Of a stretch of 64,000 bases of DNA, positions 1 through 7,911 are shown in pieces. Within the stretch, counting starts at the first letter, position 1. Each line of letters opens with the position of its first letter. The position numbers were made by a program, and so were the translations under genes. Under the pieces are notes generated by a model. The model had not been told where the DNA came from. It worked only from the letters and a program-made list of their open reading frames with translations, and searched no databases. The DNA is from Prolixibacteraceae bacterium (lineage in GTDB: Bacteria; Bacteroidota; Bacteroidia; Bacteroidales; Prolixibacteraceae), in the NCBI GenBank assembly GCA_019856515.1, contig CP082230.1, positions 558,001-622,000 of the forward strand, in the 5' to 3' direction.

Positions 1-1
1 T

Positions 2-343
2 CTTGTGCCGTTGATGTTGTTTCTATTCCTCTGGCTTGAGCTATATAGTGTAAAGCGATCTCATTATAACATATCATTACTTCACTCTTCTATAACGATA
101 TGTCTTGTATTGATGATTTTTGCAGCAAGTCTATACCCTAATATCGTGGTCTCTTCGATTGATATTGAGTATAGCTTGAATATTTATAATGCCTCTTCTT
201 CTCTATTTACATTGAAGATATTGCTTATCATTACCGTATTGGCAATTCCTTCTGTGTTCGCATATTTGATTACGAGAAAGAAGGTGTTTAGTGGTAGAAT
301 TGAAAGTACTCACTTTTATGAAAAAGAGGATAATTCAATATGA
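2..343 (+). CDS. cydB: cytochrome d ubiquinol oxidase subunit II, C-terminal part (partial)
   Basis: The window opens inside this reading frame, so only about the last 113 residues are seen and the true start lies outside. The segment reads as hydrophobic helices separated by the stretch LYPNIVVSSIDIEYSLNIYN followed by ASSSLFTLKI, which matches the conserved region near the C-terminus of CydB. CydB is the second membrane subunit of the cytochrome bd quinol oxidase, a high-affinity terminal oxidase in the inner membrane; cydA would be expected just upstream. The tail after the last helix is short and charged. A strong hairpin terminator follows directly. Confidence 0.8.
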   Translation, partial: LVPLMLFLFLWLELYSVKRSHYNISLLHSSITICLVLMIFAASLYPNIVVSSIDIEYSLNIYNASSSLFTLKILLIITVLAIPSVFAYLITRKKVFSGRIESTHFYEKEDNSI

Positions 344-350
344 TAAAAAA

Positions 351-378
351 TCCCCCTATGATGATCTTCATAGGGGGA
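351..378. terminator. bidirectional hairpin terminator between cydB and korB
   Basis: An 11-bp perfect stem (351-361 with 368-378, core CCCCCTATGA/TCATAGGGGG) has an A-run before it and a T-rich stretch after it. It sits between two convergent genes and can end transcription from both sides. Confidence 0.8.
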
Positions 379-400
379 TCGTTATTTTATTGAAGAATCG

Positions 401-1423
401 TTACTTCACTTCCCAAGTATTTCCTGAAAATAGTAGGTCTTCTACACATTTAATCTTCGCATCCTCTTGTACTTCTTTGATTTGTGCTTCCATACACTCA
501 TCATAGACAAGATCCTTTACTTTACGGATGACTCCGAAAGCAACAGGGAATTCAGGAAGTTTCATGTCAATGAGTTGTTGGTGAAGAAAACCATCTGCAT
601 CGCATGCATCATGTACCAATATATCATCAATAGTGATTCCATTCTCTCCGATAACCGCAACTTCTAACTTCCCTTTTTTGTTTAGAATAATTCCTTTGTT
701 CTTCTCTTTACCGAATAACATTGGTTTATTATCCTCAAGGTGTAATTGACGATCTTCTTTATGTTTAGGATCAGTGATCTCAGTGTGGATGTTGTGGTTG
801 TAGATCACACAGTTCTGAAGAACCTCAACAACTGATGTTCCTTTATGTTTCGCAGCCTCAACAAATACATCGTGACTCTTCTTTACATTGCTATCAATAG
901 CACGAGCAAAGAAAGTTCCTCTTGATCCTAAAACTAGTTTACCTGGAGTAAATGGGTCTTCAACAGTTCCAAAAGGTGATGTTTTAGTTACTTTACCTCT
1001 GTCACAAGTAGGTGAGTATTGTCCTTTGGTAAGACCATAGATCTTGTTATTGAATAAAATAACATTGATATCGATATTACGACGTACCATATGGATAAAG
1101 TGGTTTCCACCAATTGCTAAAGCATCACCATCACCTGTAATCTCCCAAACAGAAAGCTCTGGATTTGCACTCTTAAGTCCAGAGGCTACAGCAGCAGCTC
1201 TACCATGAATAGTATGGAATCCATAAGTATTCATGTAATATGGAAAACGAGAAGAGCATCCAATACCTGAAACAACAGCGTATTTTTCAATTGGGATAGC
1301 AAGCGTTACCATTGCTTTCTGTACTGCATTGATTATGGCATGATCACCACAACCTGGACACCAACGAATTTCGTTTGGTGACTTTAAATCTTTAATTGTA
1401 TATTGAGTTGAATTTTCTAGCAT
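401..1423 (-). CDS. korB: 2-oxoacid:ferredoxin oxidoreductase, beta subunit
   Basis: This 340-residue protein is the thiamine-diphosphate subunit of a 2-oxoglutarate (or related 2-oxoacid) ferredoxin oxidoreductase, which decarboxylates the 2-oxoacid to the acyl-CoA and reduces ferredoxin in the cytoplasm. The N-terminal WCPGCGDH (residues 21-28), the TPP/Mg motif GDGD (97-100) and NNKIYGLTKGQ (125-135) are all intact. Length is normal for KorB. Its start overlaps the end of the upstream alpha-subunit gene by 7 bp, so the two are co-translated as an operon. No separate delta/ferredoxin subunit gene lies beside it. The 2-oxoglutarate specificity is inferred from the resemblance to the KorAB type; pyruvate or branched 2-oxoacids cannot be excluded by eye. 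Confidence 0.9.
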   Translation of the reverse strand: MLENSTQYTIKDLKSPNEIRWCPGCGDHAIINAVQKAMVTLAIPIEKYAVVSGIGCSSRFPYYMNTYGFHTIHGRAAAVASGLKSANPELSVWEITGDGDALAIGGNHFIHMVRRNIDINVILFNNKIYGLTKGQYSPTCDRGKVTKTSPFGTVEDPFTPGKLVLGSRGTFFARAIDSNVKKSHDVFVEAAKHKGTSVVEVLQNCVIYNHNIHTEITDPKHKEDRQLHLEDNKPMLFGKEKNKGIILNKKGKLEVAVIGENGITIDDILVHDACDADGFLHQQLIDMKLPEFPVAFGVIRKVKDLVYDECMEAQIKEVQEDAKIKCVEDLLFSGNTWEVK

Positions 1424-3273
1424 GACAATGATCCTTCCATCTCTTTTTGTACACGTGATTTAATTTCATCATTTGTAAAAGGCAACCCTTGAAGCTTGTT
1501 CATCTGAGCATAACTGAATTGTGGGAATTGATCTCTTAGATATAATGCAAATTGCCCATTGTTTAGTTCACAAACGATAATTTTCTTGTATTTAGAGAAT
1601 ATCTGTTCCGTATTCTTAGGTAAAGGTTGGATGTAATTGAAATGAGCCAATGACACATCTATTCCTTCAGATCTTAACTCTCTAGCACTACTTAATAGAT
1701 GTCCATGAGTACCTCCCCATCCAACAAGTAGGATTTCTCCTCCTTCTTGATTGCCATAGATTTCAAGCTCAGGAATCATGTCAGCAACACGAGCTACTTT
1801 CTCTGCACGAATGTCACACATCTTTTGGTGATTTGCTGGATCATGACTTACATTTCCGTCAAGACCTTTTTCAAGACCACCAATTCTGTGTTCAAAACCT
1901 TTCATGCCTGGATAAGCCCATTCTCTTGCTAATGTTTCCGCATCTCTCTTGTATGGTAGATATGTTTCCGCATCAAGAGCTTGTGCAGGAGTAATTTCTG
2001 GTAGATCAGCCATTCTAGGAAGTTTCATCGGTTGGCTACCATTTCCTAGGAATCCATCAGTTAATAAAATAACAGGTGTCATTCTTTCCATTGCGATTTT
2101 ACTCGCCATATATGCATAGTAGAAGCTATCTGAAGGAGAAGAGGCTGCCAATACTACCATTGGAGATTCTCCATTTCTTCCATATAATGATTGAAGAAGA
2201 TCAGATTGTTCAGTTTTTGTTGGTAATCCAGTTGAAGGGCCACCACGCTGTACATTTATCACCACAATTGGAAGTTCAGCTATCACAGCTAATCCCATTG
2301 CTTCTGACTTAAGAGCCAATCCAGGTCCTGATGTTGAGGTGACCGCGAAATGACCTGCAAAAGATGCTCCAATAGTTGTACAGATACCTGCAATTTCATC
2401 TTCCGCTTGGAATGATTTTACGCCTAGATCTTTACGAACAGCTAACTCTTGAAGAATATCAGTGGCTGGAGTAATAGGATAAGATCCAATGAATAGAGGT
2501 TTTTTTGCCTTCTCAGCAGCAGCTAAAATACCCCAAGCGGTAGCTTGGTTACCATGAACAGTTCGATAAGTACCTTTCTCAATAGGAGCAGGGTTCACCA
2601 CATAACGAGGAGTCATGTGTTGCATGTTCATTCCATAGTTGAATCCATCATGTAAAACCTTAAGATTGGCTTCCACGACAGTTGGTTTTTTAGCAAACTT
2701 CTTCTTTATGAACGACTCAATGTAGTCCAAAGGACGGTTAAACATCCAACACACTAGTCCTAAAGCGAACATGTTCTTTGATCTTAGTACAGATTTGTTG
2801 TCTAGACCAAATTCTTTTAAGCTCTCTTTAGTTAGGTTTGAGATTGGAACAGCTATTTTTCTATAATCATGAAGATTAAGTTCCTCAAAAGGATCTGTTG
2901 TTTTAAACTGAGCTTTTAGAAGGTTCTTTTCAGTAAAGCTATCAGAATCATAAATAATAGTTCCTTGAAGGCGAATGAATTTAGCATTCGCTTTAATTGC
3001 TGCAGGGTTCATTGCGACAAGTACATGTGCTAAATCTCCCGGTGTGTTAATTTGGTTTGCACCAAAATGAACTTGGAAACCAGAAACTCCACCAACAGTT
3101 CCCTGTGGTGCTCTAATTTCGGATGGGAAATCAGGAAATGTTGAAATATCATTTCCAAGTAAAGCAGATGCATCTGAAAACAGTGTTCCTGTTAGCTGCA
3201 TTCCATCTCCAGAGTCTCCAGAGAATCGGATTGCAACTTCGTCCAATTCTATAATTTTAGCTTCGGTAGACAT
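1417..3273 (-). CDS. korA: 2-oxoacid:ferredoxin oxidoreductase, fused gamma-alpha subunit
   Basis: At 618 residues this is the fused form in which the gamma domain (about residues 1-190, with RFSGDSGDGMQLTG near residue 16) precedes the alpha domain (from about residue 235, with GSYPITPATDILQEL and the acidic QAEDEIAGI loop). It partners the beta subunit encoded immediately downstream with a 7-bp overlap, forming the heterodimeric KorAB enzyme that feeds reduced ferredoxin and acyl-CoA into fermentative metabolism. The chosen ATG follows an AT-rich leader of about 125 bp in which a TAACTTTG box can be seen on the same strand. Nothing in the sequence is truncated or unusual. Confidence 0.9.
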   Translation of the reverse strand: MSTEAKIIELDEVAIRFSGDSGDGMQLTGTLFSDASALLGNDISTFPDFPSEIRAPQGTVGGVSGFQVHFGANQINTPGDLAHVLVAMNPAAIKANAKFIRLQGTIIYDSDSFTEKNLLKAQFKTTDPFEELNLHDYRKIAVPISNLTKESLKEFGLDNKSVLRSKNMFALGLVCWMFNRPLDYIESFIKKKFAKKPTVVEANLKVLHDGFNYGMNMQHMTPRYVVNPAPIEKGTYRTVHGNQATAWGILAAAEKAKKPLFIGSYPITPATDILQELAVRKDLGVKSFQAEDEIAGICTTIGASFAGHFAVTSTSGPGLALKSEAMGLAVIAELPIVVINVQRGGPSTGLPTKTEQSDLLQSLYGRNGESPMVVLAASSPSDSFYYAYMASKIAMERMTPVILLTDGFLGNGSQPMKLPRMADLPEITPAQALDAETYLPYKRDAETLAREWAYPGMKGFEHRIGGLEKGLDGNVSHDPANHQKMCDIRAEKVARVADMIPELEIYGNQEGGEILLVGWGGTHGHLLSSARELRSEGIDVSLAHFNYIQPLPKNTEQIFSKYKKIIVCELNNGQFALYLRDQFPQFSYAQMNKLQGLPFTNDEIKSRVQKEMEGSLSC

Positions 3274-3398
3274 AATTGGATATTTATTTAAAATTTTGGC
3301 TAATTGCCTTTTAGTTTACTGTTAAAAACAGAGGTTTGGTGTTAAATCGTCAGATTTCGAGCCAAAACAATGTCATATTGTTTCTTTTTTGCGTAATA

Positions 3399-3406
3399 CA
3401 AAGTTA
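3399..3406 (-). promoter_or_regulatory. candidate -7 box of korAB promoter
   Basis: On the minus strand this reads TAACTTTG, a full match to the Bacteroidota -7 consensus TAnnTTTG, about 125 bp upstream of korA. A clear -33 TTTG box was not found at the usual distance, so the call rests on the -7 element alone. Confidence 0.4.
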
Positions 3407-3459
3407 AGTATAAATGTTAAATAATCATTCTTAAAAAAGTCAGGATTTCCAGAATTTTG

Positions 3460-3467
3460 TAAATTTG
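3460..3467 (+). promoter_or_regulatory. candidate -7 box for the gamma-carbonic anhydrase gene
   Basis: TAAATTTG matches the TAnnTTTG consensus and lies 27 bp before the start codon at 3494, back to back with the korA box. No convincing -33 element is visible. Confidence 0.4.
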
Positions 3468-3493
3468 CAATCAATTTATAAACATTATACATT

Positions 3494-4018
3494 ATGACTT
3501 TATTAAGAACGCTCAAAGGTAAAACACCTAAAATTGGAAAAGACTGTTTTTTGGCAGAAACAGCAACAATTATTGGAGATGTTGAGATGGGAGATGGATG
3601 TAGTATTTGGTATGGAGCTGTATTGCGTGGGGATGTTCACTCTATTCGTTTGGGTAACAACGTAAATGTGCAAGATAATGCTGTTATTCATGCTACATAC
3701 AAGAAATCACCAACTAATATTGGTGACAATGTATCTATTGCACATGGAGCAATTGTTCATGGCTGTACGATTCATGATAATGTGTTGATTGGAATGAATG
3801 CTGTTGTTTTGGACGATGCTGTCGTTGAACCAAATGCTATTATTGCTGCTGGAGCTGTAGTAACTAAAGGTACGGTTGTCAAATCAGGATCTGTTTATGC
3901 TGGATCTCCAGCCAAGAAGATTAAAGAGTTGAGCCCTGAATTGTTAGAAGGGGAGATTAATCGTATTGCTAATAGTTATGCAATGTATGCTAGTTGGTAT
4001 ACTGAAGATGCTGAATAG
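3494..4018 (+). CDS. gamma-carbonic anhydrase family hexapeptide-repeat protein
   Basis: The 174-residue protein is a left-handed beta-helix protein of the YrdA/PaaY/gamma-carbonic anhydrase family. Repeated [I/V]-G-x-x hexapeptides run from about residue 25 to 145, and the three histidines that bind the metal between subunits in this family are present at H66, H84 and H89. Members form trimers in the cytoplasm; some hydrate CO2 and others have no proven activity, so the biochemical role here is inferred only. It is transcribed divergently from korAB and ends before a convergent amtB gene. The ATG follows an AT-rich leader without a Shine-Dalgarno site, as usual in this phylum. Confidence 0.85.
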   Translation: MTLLRTLKGKTPKIGKDCFLAETATIIGDVEMGDGCSIWYGAVLRGDVHSIRLGNNVNVQDNAVIHATYKKSPTNIGDNVSIAHGAIVHGCTIHDNVLIGMNAVVLDDAVVEPNAIIAAGAVVTKGTVVKSGSVYAGSPAKKIKELSPELLEGEINRIANSYAMYASWYTEDAE

Positions 4019-4097
4019 GTAAACATTGTATTTTCTATTCTGTAAAACATTGAGAAGAACAGAGTGAAGGGTGTGTTTTCTGTGATAAACTAAAAAA

Positions 4098-4134
4098 GTC
4101 ATTCCACACGGTTAAAAGAGTTGTGTGGAATGAC
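4098..4134. terminator. hairpin terminator between convergent carbonic anhydrase and amtB
   Basis: A 12-bp perfect stem (4098-4109 with 4123-4134, GTCATTCCACAC/GTGTGGAATGAC) is followed on the minus strand by a T-run (TTTTTT), so it mainly ends the amtB transcript. Confidence 0.8.
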
Positions 4135-4175
4135 CAAGTAAAATAGATATATTTGATTGTTAGGTTGAGTTCATG

Positions 4176-5411
4176 TTAGTTGTATACACTCTCTCCGTGT
4201 TCATAAATATCAAGCCCTTCTTCTTCTTCTCTTTTGGTCACTCGTAGGCCTATGGTTCTCTTTAAAGTGTAGAACATGACCCATCCAAGGCTCAGTGCCC
4301 AAGCAGCCACTGCTGCTACTCCTACAAGCTGAGTTAAAAGGAGTGTTGTGTCTCCTGTATATAGTAGCCCTTCTTGAGGGTCTAATATTCCAACAAGAAG
4401 TGTTCCAAGTACGCCACAAACTCCATGAACAGAGATTGCACCTACAGGATCATCAATACGCAATTTCTGATCGATAATTTCGACAGCAAAGATTAATGTG
4501 ACTCCTGCAAGGATACCAACAAAAATGGCATCTCTTGGAGATATAACATCACAGCCCGCAGTGATGGCTACCAATCCGCCCAGTGCTCCGTTTAATGTCA
4601 TTGATAGGGATGGAAACTTATATCGTTTCCAGGATAAACACATGGCTGCGATAGCACCTGATGCTGCTGAAAGGTTTGTAGTGATAAAGATGTGTGAGAT
4701 GGCATTTGCATTCTCTAGGCCTTGAGCTGCAAGTTGAGATCCTGGATTAAATCCAAACCATCCAAACCATAGTATAAATACACCTAGGGTTCCAAATACT
4801 AAGTTGTGTCCTGGTATTGCTTTTGCCTTGCCGTTGTATTTCCCTAATCTTGGTCCTAACATCTTTGCACCAACAATACCTAGCCATGCACCAACTGAAT
4901 GTACTACAGTGGATCCTGCGAAATCATGAAACCCTAATTCTGAAAGCCATCCACCTCCCCATATCCAATGTCCTGATACGGGATAGATTACAATTCCAAT
5001 AAAAAGGCTAAATATAAGGTATGTCGTGAATTTAGCACGTTCTGCAACAGCACCTGATACTATTGTTGCAGCAGTGGCACAAAATACAGTTTGAAAGAAG
5101 AGGAAAGCGTTGTCTGGAATTTCAAGTCCATAGTGATTTTGAAAACCAATATCTATCGTGCCAATTAATCCGGAAATTGATGGGCCAAACATGATCCCAT
5201 ATCCGATGAGCCAAAAAGCAACAGATCCGATACTAAAGTCCATCATGTTCTTCATTAGGATATTAACGGCATTTTTAGATCTTGTGAATCCAACTTCAAC
5301 TAGGGCAAAGCCTGCTTGCATAAACATTACAAGGCATGCACAGATGAGAATCCATACTGTGTCGAGAGAATCAAATGTTGATGGTGATGTGTTTAGAATT
5401 GTATATAGCAT
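4176..5411 (-). CDS. amtB: ammonium transporter, Amt family
   Basis: This 411-residue integral membrane protein has about eleven hydrophobic helices and the Amt landmarks: MQAGFALVEVGFTRSKNA near residues 31-48, the conserved Asp of DFAGSTVVHSVGA (D163) and the pore histidine H171, with the second pore histidine in AISVHGVCGVLGT further on. It moves ammonium into the cell. It has no cleavable signal peptide. The gene lies 174 bp downstream of a PII gene on the same strand, the usual glnK-amtB pairing in which PII blocks the channel when nitrogen is plentiful. A perfect 17-bp palindrome lies 32 bp before the start and may be an operator. Confidence 0.93.
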   Translation of the reverse strand: MLYTILNTSPSTFDSLDTVWILICACLVMFMQAGFALVEVGFTRSKNAVNILMKNMMDFSIGSVAFWLIGYGIMFGPSISGLIGTIDIGFQNHYGLEIPDNAFLFFQTVFCATAATIVSGAVAERAKFTTYLIFSLFIGIVIYPVSGHWIWGGGWLSELGFHDFAGSTVVHSVGAWLGIVGAKMLGPRLGKYNGKAKAIPGHNLVFGTLGVFILWFGWFGFNPGSQLAAQGLENANAISHIFITTNLSAASGAIAAMCLSWKRYKFPSLSMTLNGALGGLVAITAGCDVISPRDAIFVGILAGVTLIFAVEIIDQKLRIDDPVGAISVHGVCGVLGTLLVGILDPQEGLLYTGDTTLLLTQLVGVAAVAAWALSLGWVMFYTLKRTIGLRVTKREEEEGLDIYEHGESVYN

Positions 5412-5442
5412 TCTTGTCGTTTTTTAATGTAGGTGATACCAT

Positions 5443-5459
5443 ATTGGTATTATACCAAT
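5443..5459. promoter_or_regulatory. palindrome upstream of amtB, candidate operator
   Basis: ATTGGTATTATACCAAT is a perfect palindrome with 8-bp arms around one base, located 32-48 bp upstream of the amtB start, in the glnB-amtB gap. The position and symmetry suggest a dimeric regulator binding site or an RNA hairpin; the regulator is unknown. Confidence 0.4.
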
Positions 5460-5585
5460 GGTGTTTTGAAAAGATCGTTTAATAGATATGATAATATGTT
5501 GTTACGATAAGACTAAAAGGTAGGAGTGTCGTTCTCCCATAATTGATGTTTTATGCCGTATAAACAAAATATAAGTGTATCCATC

Positions 5586-5942
5586 TTAACCTTCACTGGA
5601 CTCTAGGTATAATGATGCATCTCCATTCTCTCCATTGCGGATACGAATGGCATCGATTACATCAACAATGAAGATTTTACCATCTCCAATCTCTCCTGTA
5701 CATGCAGATTTAAGAATCGCATCAATTGTTTTCTGAAGATTTTGATCCCTAACAATTATAGAAAGTTTAACACGCTCAATACTGCTAGTGTCATAGAGAA
5801 TGCCCCTATAAGAGCGTTCTTCAACTGATTTTCCAATCCCTCTTACATCCCAAAATGAAAAGAATTCAATTCCAGCTTCATGCAGTGCTTCTTTTACATC
5901 ATCAAATTTAATTTTTCGAATGATCGCTTCGATTTTCTTCAT
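5586..5942 (-). CDS. glnB: nitrogen regulatory protein PII
   Basis: The 118-residue protein has the PII fold: start MKKIEAIIRK, a T-loop (about residues 37-54) and the C-terminal signature VDVIDAIRIRNGENG. PII trimers sense ATP/ADP and 2-oxoglutarate and bind partner proteins such as AmtB. The T-loop carries tyrosines at 45 and 50, the second at the position uridylylated in enteric PII, but the T-loop sequence around it is divergent (YRGILYDTSS) and I cannot say whether it is modified. The gene precedes amtB on the same strand and the two are probably co-regulated. Whether it should be called glnB or glnK cannot be decided from sequence; the pairing with amtB favours a GlnK-like role. Confidence 0.88.
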   Translation of the reverse strand: MKKIEAIIRKIKFDDVKEALHEAGIEFFSFWDVRGIGKSVEERSYRGILYDTSSIERVKLSIIVRDQNLQKTIDAILKSACTGEIGDGKIFIVDVIDAIRIRNGENGDASLYLESSEG

Positions 5943-6546
5943 ACTTATAGTCGTTTTTGTGATTTCTGTAACTATAATAATTGTGATAGGTGATTATTAA
6001 ACGACCACGTCCAATTTTAAGGAGATGATAGTTATGATAGCTCACGTTATCATTTTTTAGAAGAAACTTATATGAATAATCACGGAGAATATTGTTTAAA
6101 ACAATATTTTAATAGACACCTGGTGTTTTGTAGGGGTCTAATGCAAATATGGTTAAAAAATGGGTGTTATTGTGTATTATTTAAGGGGTGTTGTTATTTA
6201 AATAACAATAAATTAATATTTAAGGGGTGTTTTTGTGGGGGTGTGGTAAAAAACACTTTTGCAAGGAGGGTGTAGAGGTGATAATGCTAGACTATAATGA
6301 ATAGGAAATAAAAAAGTTCGCATTAAGATCATTTTAGAATCTTAATGCGAACTCTTCTTTGTTTTTAAACCAGAAAGTCTTGTTTTCTGTAGTATTTAGA
6401 AATCATCAATTAAATTGTAGTCAATACCTCTTGTTTAGATGGATAAAGAACTTGAAGTATTGCTCTCTTGATGTAACTGTTTTTAATGATATATAAACTG
6501 TTTCTTTACCATATGATAAAACACTGTAGGTACAAGATAAGCATAC
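5943..6546. other. intergenic region upstream of glnB with repeated GGGTGTT boxes
   Basis: No convincing gene is present. Between 6121 and 6245 the motif GGTGTT/GGGTGTT recurs five times (around 6121, 6162, 6185, 6224 and, degenerate, 6239); two copies belong to an exact 14-bp direct repeat ATTTAAGGGGTGTT at 6179-6192 and 6218-6231. Between them lies a perfect 14-bp palindrome GTTATTTAAATAAC at 6193-6206. This could be a regulatory array for the minus-strand glnB-amtB genes. A short open frame at 6072-6275 is Cys/Gly/Phe-rich and looks like chance. Confidence 0.35.
6315..6353. terminator. hairpin terminator of the arsR-arsF-like unit
   Basis: A 15-bp perfect stem (6315-6329 with 6339-6353) flanked by an A-run on the plus-strand 5' side, which reads as a T-run after the stem on the minus strand. 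It lies about 190 bp beyond the stop of the ArsF-like gene. Confidence 0.7.
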
Positions 6547-6942
6547 TTAAATCGAATCCAATGTTTTAATTAAACACTTGGCTAGCTTGTCTGGATAGTA
6601 ATCAGCATACTGAAATGCTTCATCTGTTAGATTAATGATTCTATCTCCTTTAATGATCAGTAGTGTTTGTCCTTCAACTTGAAATGCATTGATAATCTCC
6701 TTTGTGTCGGGATTGTCAATATTTATTGATTGAAACGTGTAAAGTTTGTGATTCATCTCTACCTCCATCTCGATATCCTTCTTTACTTCTTGCTCAATGG
6801 CTAGGCAGGTAGAACATCTTTGAGTGAAATGGAAGTATATTATCTCAATCTCACTTTCTGCCTGTTTCTCTTGCGCATTTAAATGTGTAGATGAAAATAA
6901 AAAGGTTAGCAGAACTCCTATGATTAAAAGTTGGTCTTTCAT
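6547..6942 (-). CDS. secreted thioredoxin-like protein, ArsF-type
   Basis: The 131-residue protein starts with a signal peptide (hydrophobic core LLIIGVLLTFLFSS, cleavage probably after LNAQ near residue 24) and then has a short thioredoxin-like domain with a CSTC active-site motif at C43-C46 preceded by IIYFHFTQR. Small exported thioredoxin-like proteins of this sort (ArsF-type) are known beside ArsR regulators in Bacteroidota; their biochemical role is poorly established. It lies 42 bp downstream of an ArsR-family gene on the same strand, so they are likely one transcript. No arsenite pump or methyltransferase gene accompanies the pair here, so a link to arsenic is inference from the family name only. 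Confidence 0.7.
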   Translation of the reverse strand: MKDQLLIIGVLLTFLFSSTHLNAQEKQAESEIEIIYFHFTQRCSTCLAIEQEVKKDIEMEVEMNHKLYTFQSINIDNPDTKEIINAFQVEGQTLLIIKGDRIINLTDEAFQYADYYPDKLAKCLIKTLDSI

Positions 6943-6984
6943 TTTGATTTAAATTGGATCGCGTGTTATCTGAAAGAAGTAGGA

Positions 6985-7281
6985 TTATTTAAAGAGATCT
7001 CCAAATAGAACCTTTGCTTTCTCCCAATTCTCTTTATTAATACAATATTTAATTCTTGGCGTTTGAATCTCTCCCTGTATCAATCCAGCATTCTTGAGTT
7101 CTTTTAGATGTTGTGATAGGGTAGATTTAGCAATAGGAAGTTCCTCTGTCAGATCCCCACTATAGCAACAGCATAACTCATTCAATCGTTTTAATATATA
7201 TATCCTAATAGGATGCCCTAAAGCTTTTGCAAAACGAGCAACCTGTTTTTGCTCTTCGGTAATATTACTGTTTATGTCCAT
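6985..7281 (-). CDS. ArsR-family winged-helix transcriptional regulator
   Basis: The 98-residue protein is a small dimeric metal- or redox-sensing repressor. The recognition helix region IAKSTLSQHLKELKNAGLI lies at residues 50-68, preceded by ELCCCY at 36-40 with three adjacent cysteines (37-39) and followed by C80, which could together form a thiol sensor for arsenite, antimonite or another soft metal. Family members repress their own operon and release DNA on metal binding. It precedes the ArsF-like gene. Unusually for this genome a purine-rich GGAGA stretch lies about 10 bp before the ATG, and a TTTTGCAAAA palindrome lies just beyond it and may be its operator. Confidence 0.85.
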   Translation of the reverse strand: MDINSNITEEQKQVARFAKALGHPIRIYILKRLNELCCCYSGDLTEELPIAKSTLSQHLKELKNAGLIQGEIQTPRIKYCINKENWEKAKVLFGDLFK

Positions 7282-7911
7282 TCTGAATCTTCTCCTTTTT
7301 GCAAAATTGAATAAAAAAAGAGTAACATGAAAGAAAAAGCATCACGAGAATGTATTTCTCTGCGTAAAATTTGAATAAAACTCACTGTAATGGCTATATG
7401 CTTTATGATTTTAGAGAACCTGGTATTTTATGTTCAGAATATTGTTATATAGCGATTTGATTGGTGCGAATATCCTTTAGTGTTTTTTATTACTCACAAT
7501 TCGTCATTTACATATTGTTGTGGGGGTAGCTCTAGATCATGATGCACTATAGGTTGATGGTCTTCATTCTCTTTATTAAATATCCTTATTGTATTTGGCA
7601 TCTAAAATTTTACTTTACATGAGGAGATGTAATGGAAATCTTGTGTTGTGCTAAAGGGATATCTATAAGGGGGCATTAACACAATAATCAGTTTGATATG
7701 ATGTGATTGTATTACCTTGATATCTGTTTGATCAGTAGCCGTTAGATCGGTGTTACCTGTATTATAAATTTAGATGTGTTAGTGTTTTGTATTTATTGGG
7801 TTCGGTTTGTTTTGTTATAAATAAACCGTGTGAGTTACACATCTAGTTACTAGTTGTATTCTTGCTTCAAAAGATGTATATTTAAACAACTAGAACTTAA
7901 ACTGAATATTT
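7282..7911. other. intergenic region between divergent arsR and DUF418 genes
   Basis: AT-rich, no coding frame of note. It includes a 10-bp palindrome TTTTGCAAAA (about 7297-7306) next to arsR. Nothing else could be supported. Confidence 0.4.

Noticed and set aside
6072..6275. A 67-codon plus-strand frame upstream of glnB
   Set aside because: Composition is unlike a protein and it spans the repeated GGGTGTT boxes and a palindrome.
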